Part shown: positions 48,570 through 58,557 of the stretch, one piece after another
How the letters are laid out: every line of letters begins with the position of its first letter
Numbering within the stretch: position 1 is the first letter of the stretch
Assembly: GCF_900143535.1 (NCBI RefSeq)
Contig: NZ_FRFA01000006.1
Span: 208,280 to 272,279, forward strand
DNA length: 64,000 nucleotides
From: Tateyamaria sp. Alg231-49
GTDB taxonomy: Bacteria > Pseudomonadota > Alphaproteobacteria > Rhodobacterales > Rhodobacteraceae
Direction: 5' to 3'
Notes under the pieces: model-generated
Seen by the model: only the letters and a program-made list of their open reading frames with translations
Database searches by the model: none
Told to the model about the DNA's origin: nothing
Program-made: the position numbers and the translations under genes

Positions 48570-49067
48570 TTAGTGGTGCGTTGGTGTGGACGTATAGAGG
48601 TGGAAGCCATCCAGATCGCCTTTGCCCACATTCGCGCCTGCGTGGCGCAACGTGGCATAGCCAAGCGTCAGGTGGAACTGCGCATTTGGTAGCGCAAAGA
48701 GGAGTGCATAGTCTTTGCCGTTTTGGGTCAATGTCGCTTCGCCAGCATTATGGGTGATCTCGCGATGTTCTGCGTCGTGGAAATCATGGCGTGAGACGGA
48801 CTGAAGAAGGAACGTCATATCTTCGGACAGCGCCACGATCAGTCCGGGATCATTGTCAAATGGCAGTTCTGGGATGTCGCGCCCCACAAGCGGCAGGATC
48901 GTCCGCGCCACAAACCCAAGTGCGCAACAGAAGTGTTCTCCGGCGGTAAAGCTGTCAGGTGTCAGGCGCGCGGAAATCGGATCTTCGGTTTCTAAGCGCG
49001 CAATCAGCCGGGGCACGGTTTTAGCAAGCCGTTTCAGCGGTGGGACGGTGGCGTCAAAGAAGTCCAT
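48570..49067 (-). CDS. DUF1993 family protein
   Basis: From ATG 49067 the 165-aa protein has MDFFDATVPPLKRLAKTVPRLI and a helical remainder with scattered His (SRHDFHDAEHREITH, HLTLGYATLRHAG), like the DUF1993 group, which is related in fold to DinB-type proteins. Its function is unknown. Confidence 0.85.
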   Translation of the reverse strand: MDFFDATVPPLKRLAKTVPRLIARLETEDPISARLTPDSFTAGEHFCCALGFVARTILPLVGRDIPELPFDNDPGLIVALSEDMTFLLQSVSRHDFHDAEHREITHNAGEATLTQNGKDYALLFALPNAQFHLTLGYATLRHAGANVGKGDLDGFHLYTSTPTHH

Positions 49068-49092
49068 GGGTGGCGATTCCAAAGGTGTGGGA

Positions 49093-49112
49093 GCGAGGGG
49101 GCAGCCCCTCGC
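49093..49112 (-). terminator. Hairpin downstream of pepN, resembling a dispersed repeat
   Basis: GCGAGGGG at 49093-49100 pairs with CCCCTCGC at 49105-49112 across a 4-nt loop, just past the 3' end of pepN on the minus strand. Its core GAGGGG-CAG-CCCCTC is shared with the hairpin at 55831-55850, so both may belong to one intergenic repeat family. Confidence 0.45.
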
Positions 49113-49164
49113 GCTGCCAGAAGTGTACGTTGCAAGATAAAGCAGGAAAAGGTGTGAGAGGCGC

Positions 49165-51708
49165 TTACGCCTCTCTGATCCGCGTGATCATTTCGGTTGT
49201 GTCGCGGCTGAGGTCAGGTGTGCTGGCGATCCGGTCAAGTTCCTTGCTGATCATGGATTGGCGGATTGCATCATAGCGCCGCCACGTCTGAAAGGCCGAA
49301 CACATGCGCGCTGTGGTTTGTGGGTTCACCGGATCGAGTGTGATCAGCCAGTCCGCCAGCAGGGCGTAGCCTGACCCGTCTTTGGCGTGAAAGCCTGCGT
49401 GATGCGCGGCAAGCGCACCAAGTGTGGCGCGGAACCGGTTGGGGTTTTTCCAGTTGAAGCCTGCATGTTTGGTCAGCGCCTTTGCGGTGTCGGCGGCGTC
49501 ATCGGGTTTGGCCTCCATCACTTGCAGGCCGTACCATTTGTCCATGACCAGCCGGTCATCCTTCCACTGCGCCTCGAACTGGGACAGGGCTGCATCGCCG
49601 CGTCCGGCCCGGATCAGGTTGGCCAGAGCGCTTAGCTGCTGGGTCATATTGTCGGCCGCGTCGTATTGCGCCTGCGCCTGATCACCGCCGTCCTGACGCG
49701 TGATCAGCGAAAGTATGGCGTTGCCAAAGGCGCGCATACCGGATTGAGCGGCGTCCGGGGCATAGGGTGCTGTGACCTGATAGGCGGCGTACATCGCTGG
49801 CAGTTCATCGCTGATTTTGTCAGACAATGCCTGTTTCAGGGTGTTCACTGCGACCCAGATCGCGTCCGGATCGGGGATGTGTCCTGCGCGTTGAATTTCA
49901 GCGGCAAGTTCGGATTGACCCGGTAGCCCCAACATCAGCGCGCGATAGGCCGGGTCAAGCGTGTCGTCCCGCATCACGCTGGCGATTCCGTTGATCCAAG
50001 CCGGATCCGGTGCCGTCCCTTTCAGGATCGTGTTCATCAAAGATGTACGCGCCAGACTGCGTGCTGCTTCCCATCGATTGAACGGGTCGGTGTCGTGGGC
50101 CAGCAAGAAGGCGTGATCGGCGTCGTGGTCCAGCACGACTGGGGCGGAGAACCCGCGCAGGATCGATGGCACCGGTTTTGCGTTCAGACTGGGAAAGGTG
50201 AAGGTCTGCGAGGCTTGGGTCAGTTCGAGGATTTGGGTCGGCATCGCTTCGGACCCATCAGGTGCGATCAGGCCAACGGCGATCGGGATGACAAGCGGGG
50301 CAGGGTCGGGTGTGGTCGCGGAGGGCGGCGTGCTTTGGGTGAACTCTAGGGTATAGGTTCCATCGGCAAACGCCTCGGACACTGCCACATGCGGCGTGCC
50401 CGCCTGCGCGTACCAACGCTGGAACTGACTCAGGTCGCGCCCGGTCGCATCCTCAAACACCTTGAGCCAGTCCTCGATCGTGCAAGCCTGCCCGTCGTGG
50501 CGTTCAAAGTAGAGGTCGAGTGCCTTGGCATAAGCGTCATCGCCGACGAGGGTTTTGAGCATCGCGATGACTTCGGCACCCTTTTCGTAGATCGTCGCGG
50601 TGTAGAAGTTGTTGATCTCCTGAAAACTCTCGGGACGGACCGGATGCGCCAATGGCCCCTGATCTTCGGGGAACTGGCGGGCGCGCAGGTCGATGACGTC
50701 CGAAATCCGTTTTACCGGGGCCGAGCGCATATCGGCGGTGAACTGGCTGTCGCGAAAGACGGTCAGCCCTTCTTTCAGGCACAGTTGAAACCAGTCACGG
50801 CACGTGATCCGGTTGCCGGTCCAGTTGTGGAAATACTCGTGAGCGATGATCGCTTCGATCCGTTCAAAATTTCCGTCTGTCGAGGTTTCCGGGCTGGCCA
50901 GGACCGCAGAGGCATTAAAGATGTTGAGCCCTTTGTTCTCCATCGCGCCCATATTGAAGTCGTCCACAGCCACGATGTTGAACACATCGAGATCGTAAGG
51001 ACGGCCATAGACCTTTTCATCCCAGACCATCGAATCTTTCAGCGCTTGCATCCCAAAGGCGCATTTGCCCTCGTCACCGGGGCGCACGTAAAGGGCGAGG
51101 TCGACCTTGCGTCCTTCCATCGTGGTGAAGGTGTCGCGATGGGCGATCAACTCGCCTGCCACCAGCGCAAAGAGGTAAGCGGGCTTGGGCCACGGATCGT
51201 GCCATTCGGCCCAGCCATCGCCTGCCGCCACGGGGTTCCCGTTGCTCAGGAGCGTGCCATGGGGACCGTTGATGCGAACCGTGAATGTACTCATCACGTC
51301 TGGGCGGTCGGGGTAGTAGGTGATTTTGCGAAACCCTTCGGCCTCGCATTGAGTGCAGTACATACCGTTGGACAGATAAAGCCCTTCGAGCGCTGTGTTG
51401 CCCGCTGGATCAATCTGCACCTCGGCCTCCCACGTAAAGGGCATGTCCGGCACGTCGCAGGTCAGCCCCTCATCTGTGAGTGTGGGTTTGACGGATTCAC
51501 CGTCGATCTTGGCAGAGATCAGCGACAGGTTTTCACCGTGCAGAAAGAAGGTGCGATCCGCGGCTGCGCGGTCGGGTACAAATCGGATACGCGCCGTCAC
51601 GCGCGTGGCGGATGGCGCCAGATCAAAGGTAAGGTGCACGTCCTGAACGGCAAAGCCGAAGGGGGCGTAGTCCTTGAGGTAGATCGTTTGGGGGGACGCA
51701 TCGCGCAT
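49165..51708 (-). CDS. pepN: Aminopeptidase N (M1 family)
   Basis: The 847-aa zinc aminopeptidase has the exopeptidase motif GAMEN and the zinc motif HEYFH followed 18 residues later by the Glu in LKEGLTVF. ATG 51708 gives the usual N terminus (DASPQTIYLKDYAPFGF); ATG 51744 would add 12 residues. Length and domain order fit the bacterial PepN type. Confidence 0.96.
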   Translation of the reverse strand: MRDASPQTIYLKDYAPFGFAVQDVHLTFDLAPSATRVTARIRFVPDRAAADRTFFLHGENLSLISAKIDGESVKPTLTDEGLTCDVPDMPFTWEAEVQIDPAGNTALEGLYLSNGMYCTQCEAEGFRKITYYPDRPDVMSTFTVRINGPHGTLLSNGNPVAAGDGWAEWHDPWPKPAYLFALVAGELIAHRDTFTTMEGRKVDLALYVRPGDEGKCAFGMQALKDSMVWDEKVYGRPYDLDVFNIVAVDDFNMGAMENKGLNIFNASAVLASPETSTDGNFERIEAIIAHEYFHNWTGNRITCRDWFQLCLKEGLTVFRDSQFTADMRSAPVKRISDVIDLRARQFPEDQGPLAHPVRPESFQEINNFYTATIYEKGAEVIAMLKTLVGDDAYAKALDLYFERHDGQACTIEDWLKVFEDATGRDLSQFQRWYAQAGTPHVAVSEAFADGTYTLEFTQSTPPSATTPDPAPLVIPIAVGLIAPDGSEAMPTQILELTQASQTFTFPSLNAKPVPSILRGFSAPVVLDHDADHAFLLAHDTDPFNRWEAARSLARTSLMNTILKGTAPDPAWINGIASVMRDDTLDPAYRALMLGLPGQSELAAEIQRAGHIPDPDAIWVAVNTLKQALSDKISDELPAMYAAYQVTAPYAPDAAQSGMRAFGNAILSLITRQDGGDQAQAQYDAADNMTQQLSALANLIRAGRGDAALSQFEAQWKDDRLVMDKWYGLQVMEAKPDDAADTAKALTKHAGFNWKNPNRFRATLGALAAHHAGFHAKDGSGYALLADWLITLDPVNPQTTARMCSAFQTWRRYDAIRQSMISKELDRIASTPDLSRDTTEMITRIREA

Positions 51709-51854
51709 ATGGGGGCCGCCTTTGGTGGGAAGGAGTTTCGACATGAGGGTAGTGCTGCGGCGTCAGTGCTTCAAGCGGTGTTGGAGCCCAGACGGGATTA
51801 ACCCAGAAGCGCGCAGCCTTTGACAGTTGAGCAAGTCCGATTAACTGGTGACCC

Positions 51855-53372
51855 ATGACAACAGTACTGTGGTTCAAACGGGATTTACGGGTGCACGATC
51901 ACCCGGCGCTGGCGCGGGCCACGGCGTGTGGTGATGTGATCCCTCTGTATGTGTTTGAGCCTGAATATTGGGCCGAACCTGATGTGTCTGGCCGACAATT
52001 TGCCTTTGTGCGTGAAAGCGTGGCCGAGCTGGGCACGGCGCTGTCTGCTTTGGGTGTGCCGCTGGTGGTGCGCGTGGGGCGGGTGGGTGACGTCTTGGGC
52101 AGTCTGCCCGCCTTTGATCGGCTGATCAGCCACGAAGAGACGGGCAACGCCTGGACCTATGCGCGCGACCGCGATGTGGCTGCGTGGTGCGGGGCGCATA
52201 GTGTTGTGTGGGAAGAGCTGGCGCAGTCGGGCGTCGTGCGCCGTCTCAATGGACGTGATGGTTGGGCCAAACAGCGCAACGCATATTTGCGCCAGCCTGT
52301 AGCGGCTGACCCAAAGTCGCTGAGTGGGCCGTCCTTGCTGTCCGATCCTGTTCCCGATCTTGTCCCACACGATCACTGCCCCGAAAGACAAATGGGCGGA
52401 CGGAGTGCGGGTGAGGCCCTGCTGACTTCATTCCTCGAAACGCGCGGGCAGACCTATCGCCGCGATATGTCCTCGCCTGTTACGGGCGAATGGTCTTGTT
52501 CGCGTCTGTCCCCTTATCTGGCTTTTGGGTGCCTGTCGGGACGCGAAACATCGCAAGCCACCGCTGCGCGCCAACGCGCCGTCAAGGGAACACGCACGGG
52601 ATGGGGCGGGTCGCTTAAGTCGTTTCAGGCTCGGCTCGCTTGGCGCGATCATTTCACGCAAAAGCTTGAGGATGAGCCGGGACTGGAGTCCCACTGTTTG
52701 CACCGCGCCTACGAAGGGCTGCGCCCGCGCATGCCGGATTCCGAGCGGTTGGCTGCATGGGAAAAGGGAGAAACCGGCATTCCCTTTGTTGATGCGTGCA
52801 TGCGCTATCTGGCCGCGACGGGATGGATGAATTTTCGAATGCGCTCGATGTTGATGGCGGTGGCCTCATACCATCTGTGGCTGGACTGGCGTGTGACCGG
52901 ACTGCATCTGGCACGTCAGTTCACCGATTTTGAACCCGGTATTCACTGGCCGCAGGTGCAGATGCAGTCCGGGACCACTGGCATGAACACGGTGCGCATT
53001 TACAACCCGGTTAAACAAGGCAGGGATCAGGACCCGTCAGGTGCATTCACGCGCCGTTGGTGCCCCGAACTGGTGGATGTGCCGGATGCGCATCTGCAAA
53101 GCCCGTGGACGTGGGAGGGGGCCGGGTCGCTTTTGGGCTGTCATTATCCAATGCCGATTGTGGATGTGGCCGAGGCCGCGCGGGAGGCCCACCAAAAAGT
53201 GTGGGCTGTGCGCAAGGGCAGCGCCTTTCGCACCGAAGCGGCGCGCGTGGTGCAAAAACACGCCAGCCGTAAAGATCCTCAAGGTCATTTCGTGAATGAC
53301 CGGGCGCCGGGGCCGCGCAAGGTGCGCGCCATACCCGCCAAAGACACGCGCCAAATGGGTTTTGATTTCTGA
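51855..53372 (+). CDS. Cryptochrome/photolyase family protein
   Basis: The 505-aa protein begins with the antenna-domain motif [16 protein letters not shown]. The FAD domain has [57 protein letters not shown] (split here) and a long [20 protein letters not shown] segment that differs from E. coli-type photolyase. Repair and signalling roles cannot be told apart here. The next gene, 1 bp after the stop, encodes a DUF2256 protein. Confidence 0.88.
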   Translation: MTTVLWFKRDLRVHDHPALARATACGDVIPLYVFEPEYWAEPDVSGRQFAFVRESVAELGTALSALGVPLVVRVGRVGDVLGSLPAFDRLISHEETGNAWTYARDRDVAAWCGAHSVVWEELAQSGVVRRLNGRDGWAKQRNAYLRQPVAADPKSLSGPSLLSDPVPDLVPHDHCPERQMGGRSAGEALLTSFLETRGQTYRRDMSSPVTGEWSCSRLSPYLAFGCLSGRETSQATAARQRAVKGTRTGWGGSLKSFQARLAWRDHFTQKLEDEPGLESHCLHRAYEGLRPRMPDSERLAAWEKGETGIPFVDACMRYLAATGWMNFRMRSMLMAVASYHLWLDWRVTGLHLARQFTDFEPGIHWPQVQMQSGTTGMNTVRIYNPVKQGRDQDPSGAFTRRWCPELVDVPDAHLQSPWTWEGAGSLLGCHYPMPIVDVAEAAREAHQKVWAVRKGSAFRTEAARVVQKHASRKDPQGHFVNDRAPGPRKVRAIPAKDTRQMGFDF

Positions 53373-53373
53373 C

Positions 53374-53520
53374 ATGGGACGGATGCGCAAAAAGTCTGAC
53401 TTACCGGAAAAGGTGTGCCCGATCTGTGCCCGCCCATTCACATGGCGCAAGAAGTGGGCGCGCGTCTGGGATGAGGTGAAGTATTGCTCGGATCGGTGTC
53501 GCAGTGCGGCGCGCGGGTGA
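53374..53520 (+). CDS. DUF2256 small zinc-ribbon-like protein
   Basis: The 48-aa protein has four cysteines in [14 protein letters not shown] and YCSDRC, a CxxC-x(n)-CxxxC arrangement typical of DUF2256. It starts 1 bp after the photolyase-like gene, so the pair is surely cotranscribed. Its function is unknown; metal binding is likely. Confidence 0.85.
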   Translation: MGRMRKKSDLPEKVCPICARPFTWRKKWARVWDEVKYCSDRCRSAARG

Positions 53521-53555
53521 TCTGAACGTCGATTTAGAGGTTTTTTGGGTAGTTC

Positions 53556-53590
53556 GGTAAATTTGGTAAAATTATTTGACCAATGCTGTT
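53556..53590 (+). promoter_or_regulatory. Possible operator upstream of glcB
   Basis: GGTAAA occurs at 53556-53561 and 53565-53570. TTGGT at 53563-53567 is matched by ACCAA at 53579-53583 as an inverted repeat with an 11-bp gap. GntR-type regulators of glycolate and malate synthase genes use TGGT/ACCA half-sites, but normally with a shorter gap, so this is weak. Confidence 0.25.
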
Positions 53591-53655
53591 TACGATAGGA
53601 AACTTTTTCTCTAATCGTCCCATCGACGAACACACCAAAGTCAGGAGAGCATGCA

Positions 53656-55809
53656 ATGGCGACTTATGTTGAACGGGCAGAGCTACGTGTGGCGGACACG
53701 CTGGCACAGTTTATAGAAACTCAGGCGTTGCCGGGAACCGGCGTCGCCTCGGCTGACTTTTGGGCAGGGTTGTCTGCACTGGTACATGATCTGGGCCCAA
53801 AAAACCGCGCCTTGCTGGCAGAGCGGGAAGAGATGCAGGCCAAACTTGATGCGTGGCACATCGCGCACCGTGCGAGCCCGCATGAGGCGGCAGCCTACAC
53901 CGATTTTCTGAAGGAAATTGGCTATCTCGTGCCGGAAGGCGATGACTTCGAAATCGAGACAGAGAACGTGGACCCGGAAATCGCATCGATCCCCGGCGCA
54001 CAGTTGGTGGTACCGATCACCAACGCCCGCTTTGCACTCAACGCTGCAAACGCACGGTGGGGCAGTCTTTATGATGCGCTTTATGGCACGGACGCGCTGG
54101 GCGACCTGCCGACAGGCAAGGGATATGACGCGGCACGCGGCGCGCGCGTCATCGCGTGGGCCAAGGCGTTTTTGGATGAAGCGGTGCCACTGGCGGGGGC
54201 CAAGTGGGCTGACGTCGATTATCTTGGTCGCGAAGGCAACGCGCTTGTGCTGCGTGCGGCGGGGGCGTCTGTTGGTCTTGCTGACCCAACCCAATTTGTG
54301 GGCTCGGCGACGGTTGAGGATTGGGGCAAGTTCCTTTTCAAAAACAACGGTCTCGGGGTCGAAGTTCTGGTCAACCGTGACAACCAGATCGGCAGCACTG
54401 ATGCCGCCGGGATCGCCACAGTGAACCTTGAATCAGCTATGTCGACCATCATGGACTGCGAAGATTCTGTTGCCGCGGTCGATGCCGAAGACAAGGTGCT
54501 GGCCTATGGCAACTGGCTGGGCCTGATGAAGGGCGATTTGCAAGAAACATTCGAAAAGGGTGGCAAGTCTGTCACCCGAAAAATGCACGACGATTTCACC
54601 TATACCGGTCCGGATGGCGCGCCTGTTTCGGTGAAGTGCCGCAGCCTGATGCTGGTGCGCAATGTCGGGCACCTGATGAGCAACCCTGCCATTCTGGACC
54701 GCGATGGAAAAGAGATCGGCGAGGGGCTGATGGATGCAATGGTGACGACATTGATCGCCATGCATGACCTGCAAAAGACGGACGGTCTGCGCAACTCGGT
54801 CACGGGCTCGGTCTATGTGGTGAAGCCTAAAATGCATGGTCCAACCGAAGTGGCCTTTGCCGACGAGATTTTCACGCGCGTCGAAAAGGTGCTGGGCCTG
54901 CCCGCCAACACGGTCAAGCTGGGCATCATGGATGAGGAACGCCGCACCTCTGTTAATCTCAAAGAGTGCATCCGCGCTGCCAAATCCCGCGTGGCCTTTA
55001 TCAACACCGGCTTCCTTGATCGTACCGGCGATGAAATCCACACTTCGATGGAAGCGGGGCCTATGGTGCCAAAGGGCGAGATGAAAGGGGCGGCATGGAT
55101 CTCCTCTTATGAGGATCGCAATGTCGATATCGGTCTGGAATGTGGTCTGAAAGGGCGCGCGCAGATCGGTAAAGGTATGTGGGCGATGCCGGACCTGATG
55201 GCCGACATGCTTGAGGCCAAGATTGGCCACCCCCAAGCGGGCGCGACCTGTGCATGGGTGCCTTCGCCAACGGCGGCCACTTTGCACGCCACGCATTACC
55301 ACAAGGTTGACGTGCTGGCGCGTCAGGACGCCATCAAGGCAGGTGGTCCGCGTGGCAAACTCGAGGACTTGCTGTTGATCCCAGTTGCTGTGGGTCGCAA
55401 TTTTTCCGACGCCGAGATCACGCGCGAGTTGGAGAACAACGCCCAAGGTATCCTTGGCTACGTTGTCCGCTGGGTCGATCAGGGCGTGGGCTGTTCCAAA
55501 GTGCCGGACATCAATGACGTTGGTCTCATGGAAGACCGCGCGACCTGCCGTATCAGCGCTCAGGCAATGGCGAACTGGCTGCACCATGGTGTCGCTAACG
55601 AAGAGCAGGTCATGGCCGCAATGAAGAAGATGGCTGCCGTGGTGGATCGCCAGAATGCGTCTGACCCGGCCTATCTGCCGATGACCCCGGGTTTTGACGG
55701 GATTGCGTTTCAGGCGGCTTGCGATCTGGTCATCAAAGGCCGGGTGCAGCCGTCGGGTTACACCGAACCTGTGCTGCATGCCCGCCGTTTGGAATTCAAG
55801 GCGGCGTAA
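53656..55809 (+). CDS. glcB: Malate synthase G
   Basis: Malate synthase G condenses glyoxylate with acetyl-CoA in the glyoxylate and glycolate pathways. The 717-aa single-chain enzyme is of the normal G-isoform length. [55 protein letters not shown] and [16 protein letters not shown] cover the active site; the conserved region [20 protein letters not shown] follows. It starts 14 nt after aggaga. Confidence 0.98.
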   Translation: MATYVERAELRVADTLAQFIETQALPGTGVASADFWAGLSALVHDLGPKNRALLAEREEMQAKLDAWHIAHRASPHEAAAYTDFLKEIGYLVPEGDDFEIETENVDPEIASIPGAQLVVPITNARFALNAANARWGSLYDALYGTDALGDLPTGKGYDAARGARVIAWAKAFLDEAVPLAGAKWADVDYLGREGNALVLRAAGASVGLADPTQFVGSATVEDWGKFLFKNNGLGVEVLVNRDNQIGSTDAAGIATVNLESAMSTIMDCEDSVAAVDAEDKVLAYGNWLGLMKGDLQETFEKGGKSVTRKMHDDFTYTGPDGAPVSVKCRSLMLVRNVGHLMSNPAILDRDGKEIGEGLMDAMVTTLIAMHDLQKTDGLRNSVTGSVYVVKPKMHGPTEVAFADEIFTRVEKVLGLPANTVKLGIMDEERRTSVNLKECIRAAKSRVAFINTGFLDRTGDEIHTSMEAGPMVPKGEMKGAAWISSYEDRNVDIGLECGLKGRAQIGKGMWAMPDLMADMLEAKIGHPQAGATCAWVPSPTAATLHATHYHKVDVLARQDAIKAGGPRGKLEDLLLIPVAVGRNFSDAEITRELENNAQGILGYVVRWVDQGVGCSKVPDINDVGLMEDRATCRISAQAMANWLHHGVANEEQVMAAMKKMAAVVDRQNASDPAYLPMTPGFDGIAFQAACDLVIKGRVQPSGYTEPVLHARRLEFKAA

Positions 55810-55830
55810 GCAAGAGATGAGACGGTGGGA

Positions 55831-55882
55831 CCGAGGGGCCAGCCCCTCGGGCTCCCCGTGGTATTTTTAGTCAAGAGAAAGG
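55831..55882. repeat. Hairpin and tail of a Rhodobacterales-type intergenic repeat
   Basis: CCGAGGGGC at 55831-55839 pairs with GCCCCTCGG at 55842-55850 across a 2-nt loop, then GCTCCCCGTGGTATTTTT and a gaaagga tail follow. From memory, a hairpin plus CTCCCCGGGATATTTTT-like tail is a common intergenic repeat in Rhodobacteraceae. It also ends with a T-run and may terminate glcB. Confidence 0.55.
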
Positions 55883-55921
55883 AATGGGCGCGAATTGACC
55901 CGTTCCACGTAAGGAGACGAC

Positions 55922-56347
55922 ATGGGAATTACATTGGATCAGGCGCGCACGATGATTGCCGCCACTCTTGAAACCGGCCACGAGATGGGGCTGAAGCCGC
56001 TTTCTGTGGTGGTGTTGGATGCTGGTGGAAACGTTCAGGCCTTTGAACGTGAAGATGGTGCAGCACCGGGTCGCTTTGCGATTGCGCATGGCAAGGCGTA
56101 TGGGTCCGTTATGCTGGGCATGGCGGGAACGGCCCAAATGGCACGCGCCGAGGCGCAGGCCTATTTCATGGGCGCTGTGAATGGTTTGTTCGGTGGTCAG
56201 CTGGTTCCTGTGCCCGGCGGCGTTTTGGTGCGCGATGCAAGCGGTGCTGTTGTTGGCGCCGTTGGCGTCACAGGTGATACGTCCGACAATGACGCAGCCG
56301 CAGCACAAGCCGGGATCGCTGCGGCTGGCCTTGTGGCGGAAATTTAA
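55922..56347 (+). CDS. GlcG/HbpS family protein
   Basis: The 141-aa protein matches the GlcG/HbpS (DUF336) family: ITLDQARTMIAATLETGHEMGLKPLSV begins it (longer segment split here) and DAGGNVQAFEREDGA and GVTGDTSDNDAAAA follow. Members bind haem or cobalamin-related ligands or are of unknown function. Its place beside glcB suits the glycolate locus. Confidence 0.88.
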   Translation: MGITLDQARTMIAATLETGHEMGLKPLSVVVLDAGGNVQAFEREDGAAPGRFAIAHGKAYGSVMLGMAGTAQMARAEAQAYFMGAVNGLFGGQLVPVPGGVLVRDASGAVVGAVGVTGDTSDNDAAAAQAGIAAAGLVAEI

Positions 56348-56458
56348 GCGTTTGACGGTTTGCTGCTGAGCGCACAGTGATCTGCGCGCTCAGCCGCACT
56401 AGGCGATCCTTTCCATGCCGTTTATACGTTAGCTCAAAGCGCGACTTATGAGGACAGC

Positions 56459-57238
56459 ATGGTACGGCCCGTTATTGGCATCATTTCGAACCAGCACATC
56501 ATCAACGACGAATATGAGGTGCAAGCCGCCGGCGTGATCAACGTCTCAGCGGTTGCCGAAGTGGCAGAGGGCTTGCCGCTGATGGTGCCCGCGGACCCGG
56601 AAAAAGTGCCATTGGCAGATTTGTTGGAGGCGTGCTCGGGTTTTGTCTTTACCGGTGGGCGCGCTAACGTGCATCCCGAAGAATATGGCGAAGAAGAAAC
56701 GCCGGCCCACGGTGCCTTTGACCGCAACCGCGACCGCGTGGTCTTGCCGCTGATCCGTGCGCTGGTCGAGCGGGGTCAACCACTGCTTGGCATCTGCCGT
56801 GGGTTTCAGGAAGTGAATGTTGCGATGGGTGGCACGCTTTACCCTGAGATCCGGGATTTGCCGGGCCGCGACAATCACCGCATGCCCCCGGATGGCACGC
56901 TCGAAGAGAAATTTGCCCTGCGCCACAATGTGGAGTTTTCGCAAGATGGCGTTTTCCATCAACTGATGGGGTCACAGTCGGTTTTGACCAATACGTTGCA
57001 CGGGCAGGGGATCAAGTCGCCTGGGCCACGTGTTGTGGTGGATGGTCATGCCCCAGACGGGACAGCCGAGGCGATTTACATCGACGGCGCACCTGGCTTC
57101 ACGCTTTCGGTGCAATGGCATCCTGAGTGGAACGCCAAGGCGGATCCGGTGTCCCGGCCTCTTTTTGAAGCCTTTGGTTCGGCTTGCCGGGACTGGGCTG
57201 ACGGGCGTCGTGCCCGCCCGATGCTGCGCAGCGCCTGA
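56459..57238 (+). CDS. Class I glutamine amidotransferase, gamma-glutamyl-GABA hydrolase-like
   Basis: The 259-aa protein is a peptidase C26-type hydrolase. The nucleophile Cys is at about 113 in GICRGFQEVNVAMGG, and the catalytic His is in SVQWHPEW near the C terminus. The Glu of the triad follows two residues later. Similarity to PuuD suggests cleavage of a gamma-glutamyl amide, perhaps in polyamine breakdown. Confidence 0.9.
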   Translation: MVRPVIGIISNQHIINDEYEVQAAGVINVSAVAEVAEGLPLMVPADPEKVPLADLLEACSGFVFTGGRANVHPEEYGEEETPAHGAFDRNRDRVVLPLIRALVERGQPLLGICRGFQEVNVAMGGTLYPEIRDLPGRDNHRMPPDGTLEEKFALRHNVEFSQDGVFHQLMGSQSVLTNTLHGQGIKSPGPRVVVDGHAPDGTAEAIYIDGAPGFTLSVQWHPEWNAKADPVSRPLFEAFGSACRDWADGRRARPMLRSA

Positions 57239-57243
57239 GCCCT

Positions 57244-57260
57244 TTAACACTGCTTTAACC
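57244..57260 (+). promoter_or_regulatory. Perfect CtrA-type motif TTAA-N7-TTAACC
   Basis: TTAA at 57244-57247 and TTAA at 57255-57258 are separated by exactly 7 bp and followed by CC, matching the full CtrA consensus TTAA-N7-TTAAC. The site lies 22 bp before the ATG of the RAYT-like gene, in the only intergenic space available for its promoter. Confidence 0.55.
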
Positions 57261-57281
57261 ATGTTGGCATAGCCTTTTGGC

Positions 57282-57839
57282 ATGGCCAGATATGTTCAAT
57301 CCACCGCACAATCTGATTCCTATTTCTTTACGGCCCGTGCCGCACGGAATGGGGATGATCTATTCATCCGACACATTGATGTATTGCGCCAAGCCTTTCG
57401 AAAGACACGCGAAACACGCCCTTTCATCATAGATGAAATCGTAGTGCTTCCCGACGTGATCCACACTCTTTGGACACTGCCCGAGGGGGACGCTGATTTT
57501 TCGCAGCGCTGGCGGATGCTCAAGAGCCTGTTTTCGCGCGCCGTGGATGGCCCGAAAGATACATGCACATTGCGGCTGCGCCCCGGAGAAAAGGGGCTTT
57601 GGCAGCGGCGGTTTTGGGAACATAAAATCAGGGACGCAGACGATTTGGCCGCGCACCGCCATTTGATATTCAGCGCACCTGTGCAGGCAGGTCTGATCAA
57701 ACGACCCGAGGCTTGGCCATACTCATCCATCCACCGCGCCATTGCGCGCGGCACACATGTGCCGGAGCCATCGGTTGGGTCCGCTCATCGACGGGCGCCA
57801 CCGGAGCGGATTGCACCCCAGCCCAACAGGGTTGCGTAA
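57282..57839 (+). CDS. RAYT-like (Y1 transposase family) protein with degenerate active site
   Basis: The 185-aa protein aligns with REP-associated tyrosine transposases: FIIDEIVVLPD, WTLPEGDADFSQRWRMLKS and GLWQRRFWEHKIRD are typical. The HUH histidine pair, normally H-x-H after LPD, is VIH at about 59-61, and the usual YIHxNP block is LIFSAP at about 128-133, so the catalytic Tyr is missing. It is probably an inactive or repurposed DNA-binding member. A CtrA-type motif precedes it. Confidence 0.85.
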   Translation: MARYVQSTAQSDSYFFTARAARNGDDLFIRHIDVLRQAFRKTRETRPFIIDEIVVLPDVIHTLWTLPEGDADFSQRWRMLKSLFSRAVDGPKDTCTLRLRPGEKGLWQRRFWEHKIRDADDLAAHRHLIFSAPVQAGLIKRPEAWPYSSIHRAIARGTHVPEPSVGSAHRRAPPERIAPQPNRVA

Positions 57840-57949
57840 GATGCGCACATCCTGCGCCCTGATCAGGCGCGTGTGACCCAAGCCCCGTTTCCTTTCGTAT
57901 TTGCGGCACGCTATGCTCTGTTGCAACGCACAGTAAGCGGAGCACGGCA

Positions 57950-58402
57950 TTGAAAAACCTCTTCGATATTCCCCCGGTCTGGCTGGTCCTTGCCATCCTC
58001 GTTGCATGGTGGCAGGCGCGCTTGTTGCCTTTGGGGCTGACGTTGGAAGGCGCTGTGACGGATGCTTTGGCGGGCCTGATGATCGGCGCGGGCGCTATCT
58101 TGATTCTGGCGGCGGCACTGGCGTTTCGCCGGGCGCGGACCACCATCCTTCCGCATCAGACCCCGGCGGTGTTGATCACCACTGGCGTTTTCGCACGGAC
58201 CCGTAATCCCATCTACCTTGCCGACGTATTGATCCTCGCTGGGTTTATCTTGCGCTTTGATGCCGTGGCCTCGTTGGTGCTGGTGCCGATCTTTGTTTGG
58301 TGGATCGAACGGCATTTCATTGTCCCTGAAGAAAACCGCATGCGCCGTAGTTTCCGCGCGGATTTTGCTGCTTACGAACGCAAAGTGCGTCGTTGGCTCT
58401 AA
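57950..58402 (+). CDS. Isoprenylcysteine carboxyl methyltransferase family membrane protein
   Basis: The 150-aa protein starts at TTG 57950 and has four membrane segments. The C-terminal half has GVFARTRNPIYLADVLILAG, WIERHFIVPEE and FRADFAAYERKVRRWL, the cofactor-binding pattern of the ICMT/PEMT family. The substrate is unknown. Confidence 0.85.
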   Translation: MKNLFDIPPVWLVLAILVAWWQARLLPLGLTLEGAVTDALAGLMIGAGAILILAAALAFRRARTTILPHQTPAVLITTGVFARTRNPIYLADVLILAGFILRFDAVASLVLVPIFVWWIERHFIVPEENRMRRSFRADFAAYERKVRRWL

Positions 58403-58557
58403 TTCTTTGCGATTATTGCGCGGCCATGTTTCCCGCCTGCTTGTATCTCTGCACAGGTCCCGGTAACTGAACACGCGGGCGGCACATGCCGTTCTGTCAG
58501 TGCGGTACAACGCCGCCAGCTATTGGACACGACTGCCAAAGGGGGAGAGCGCTTCGC

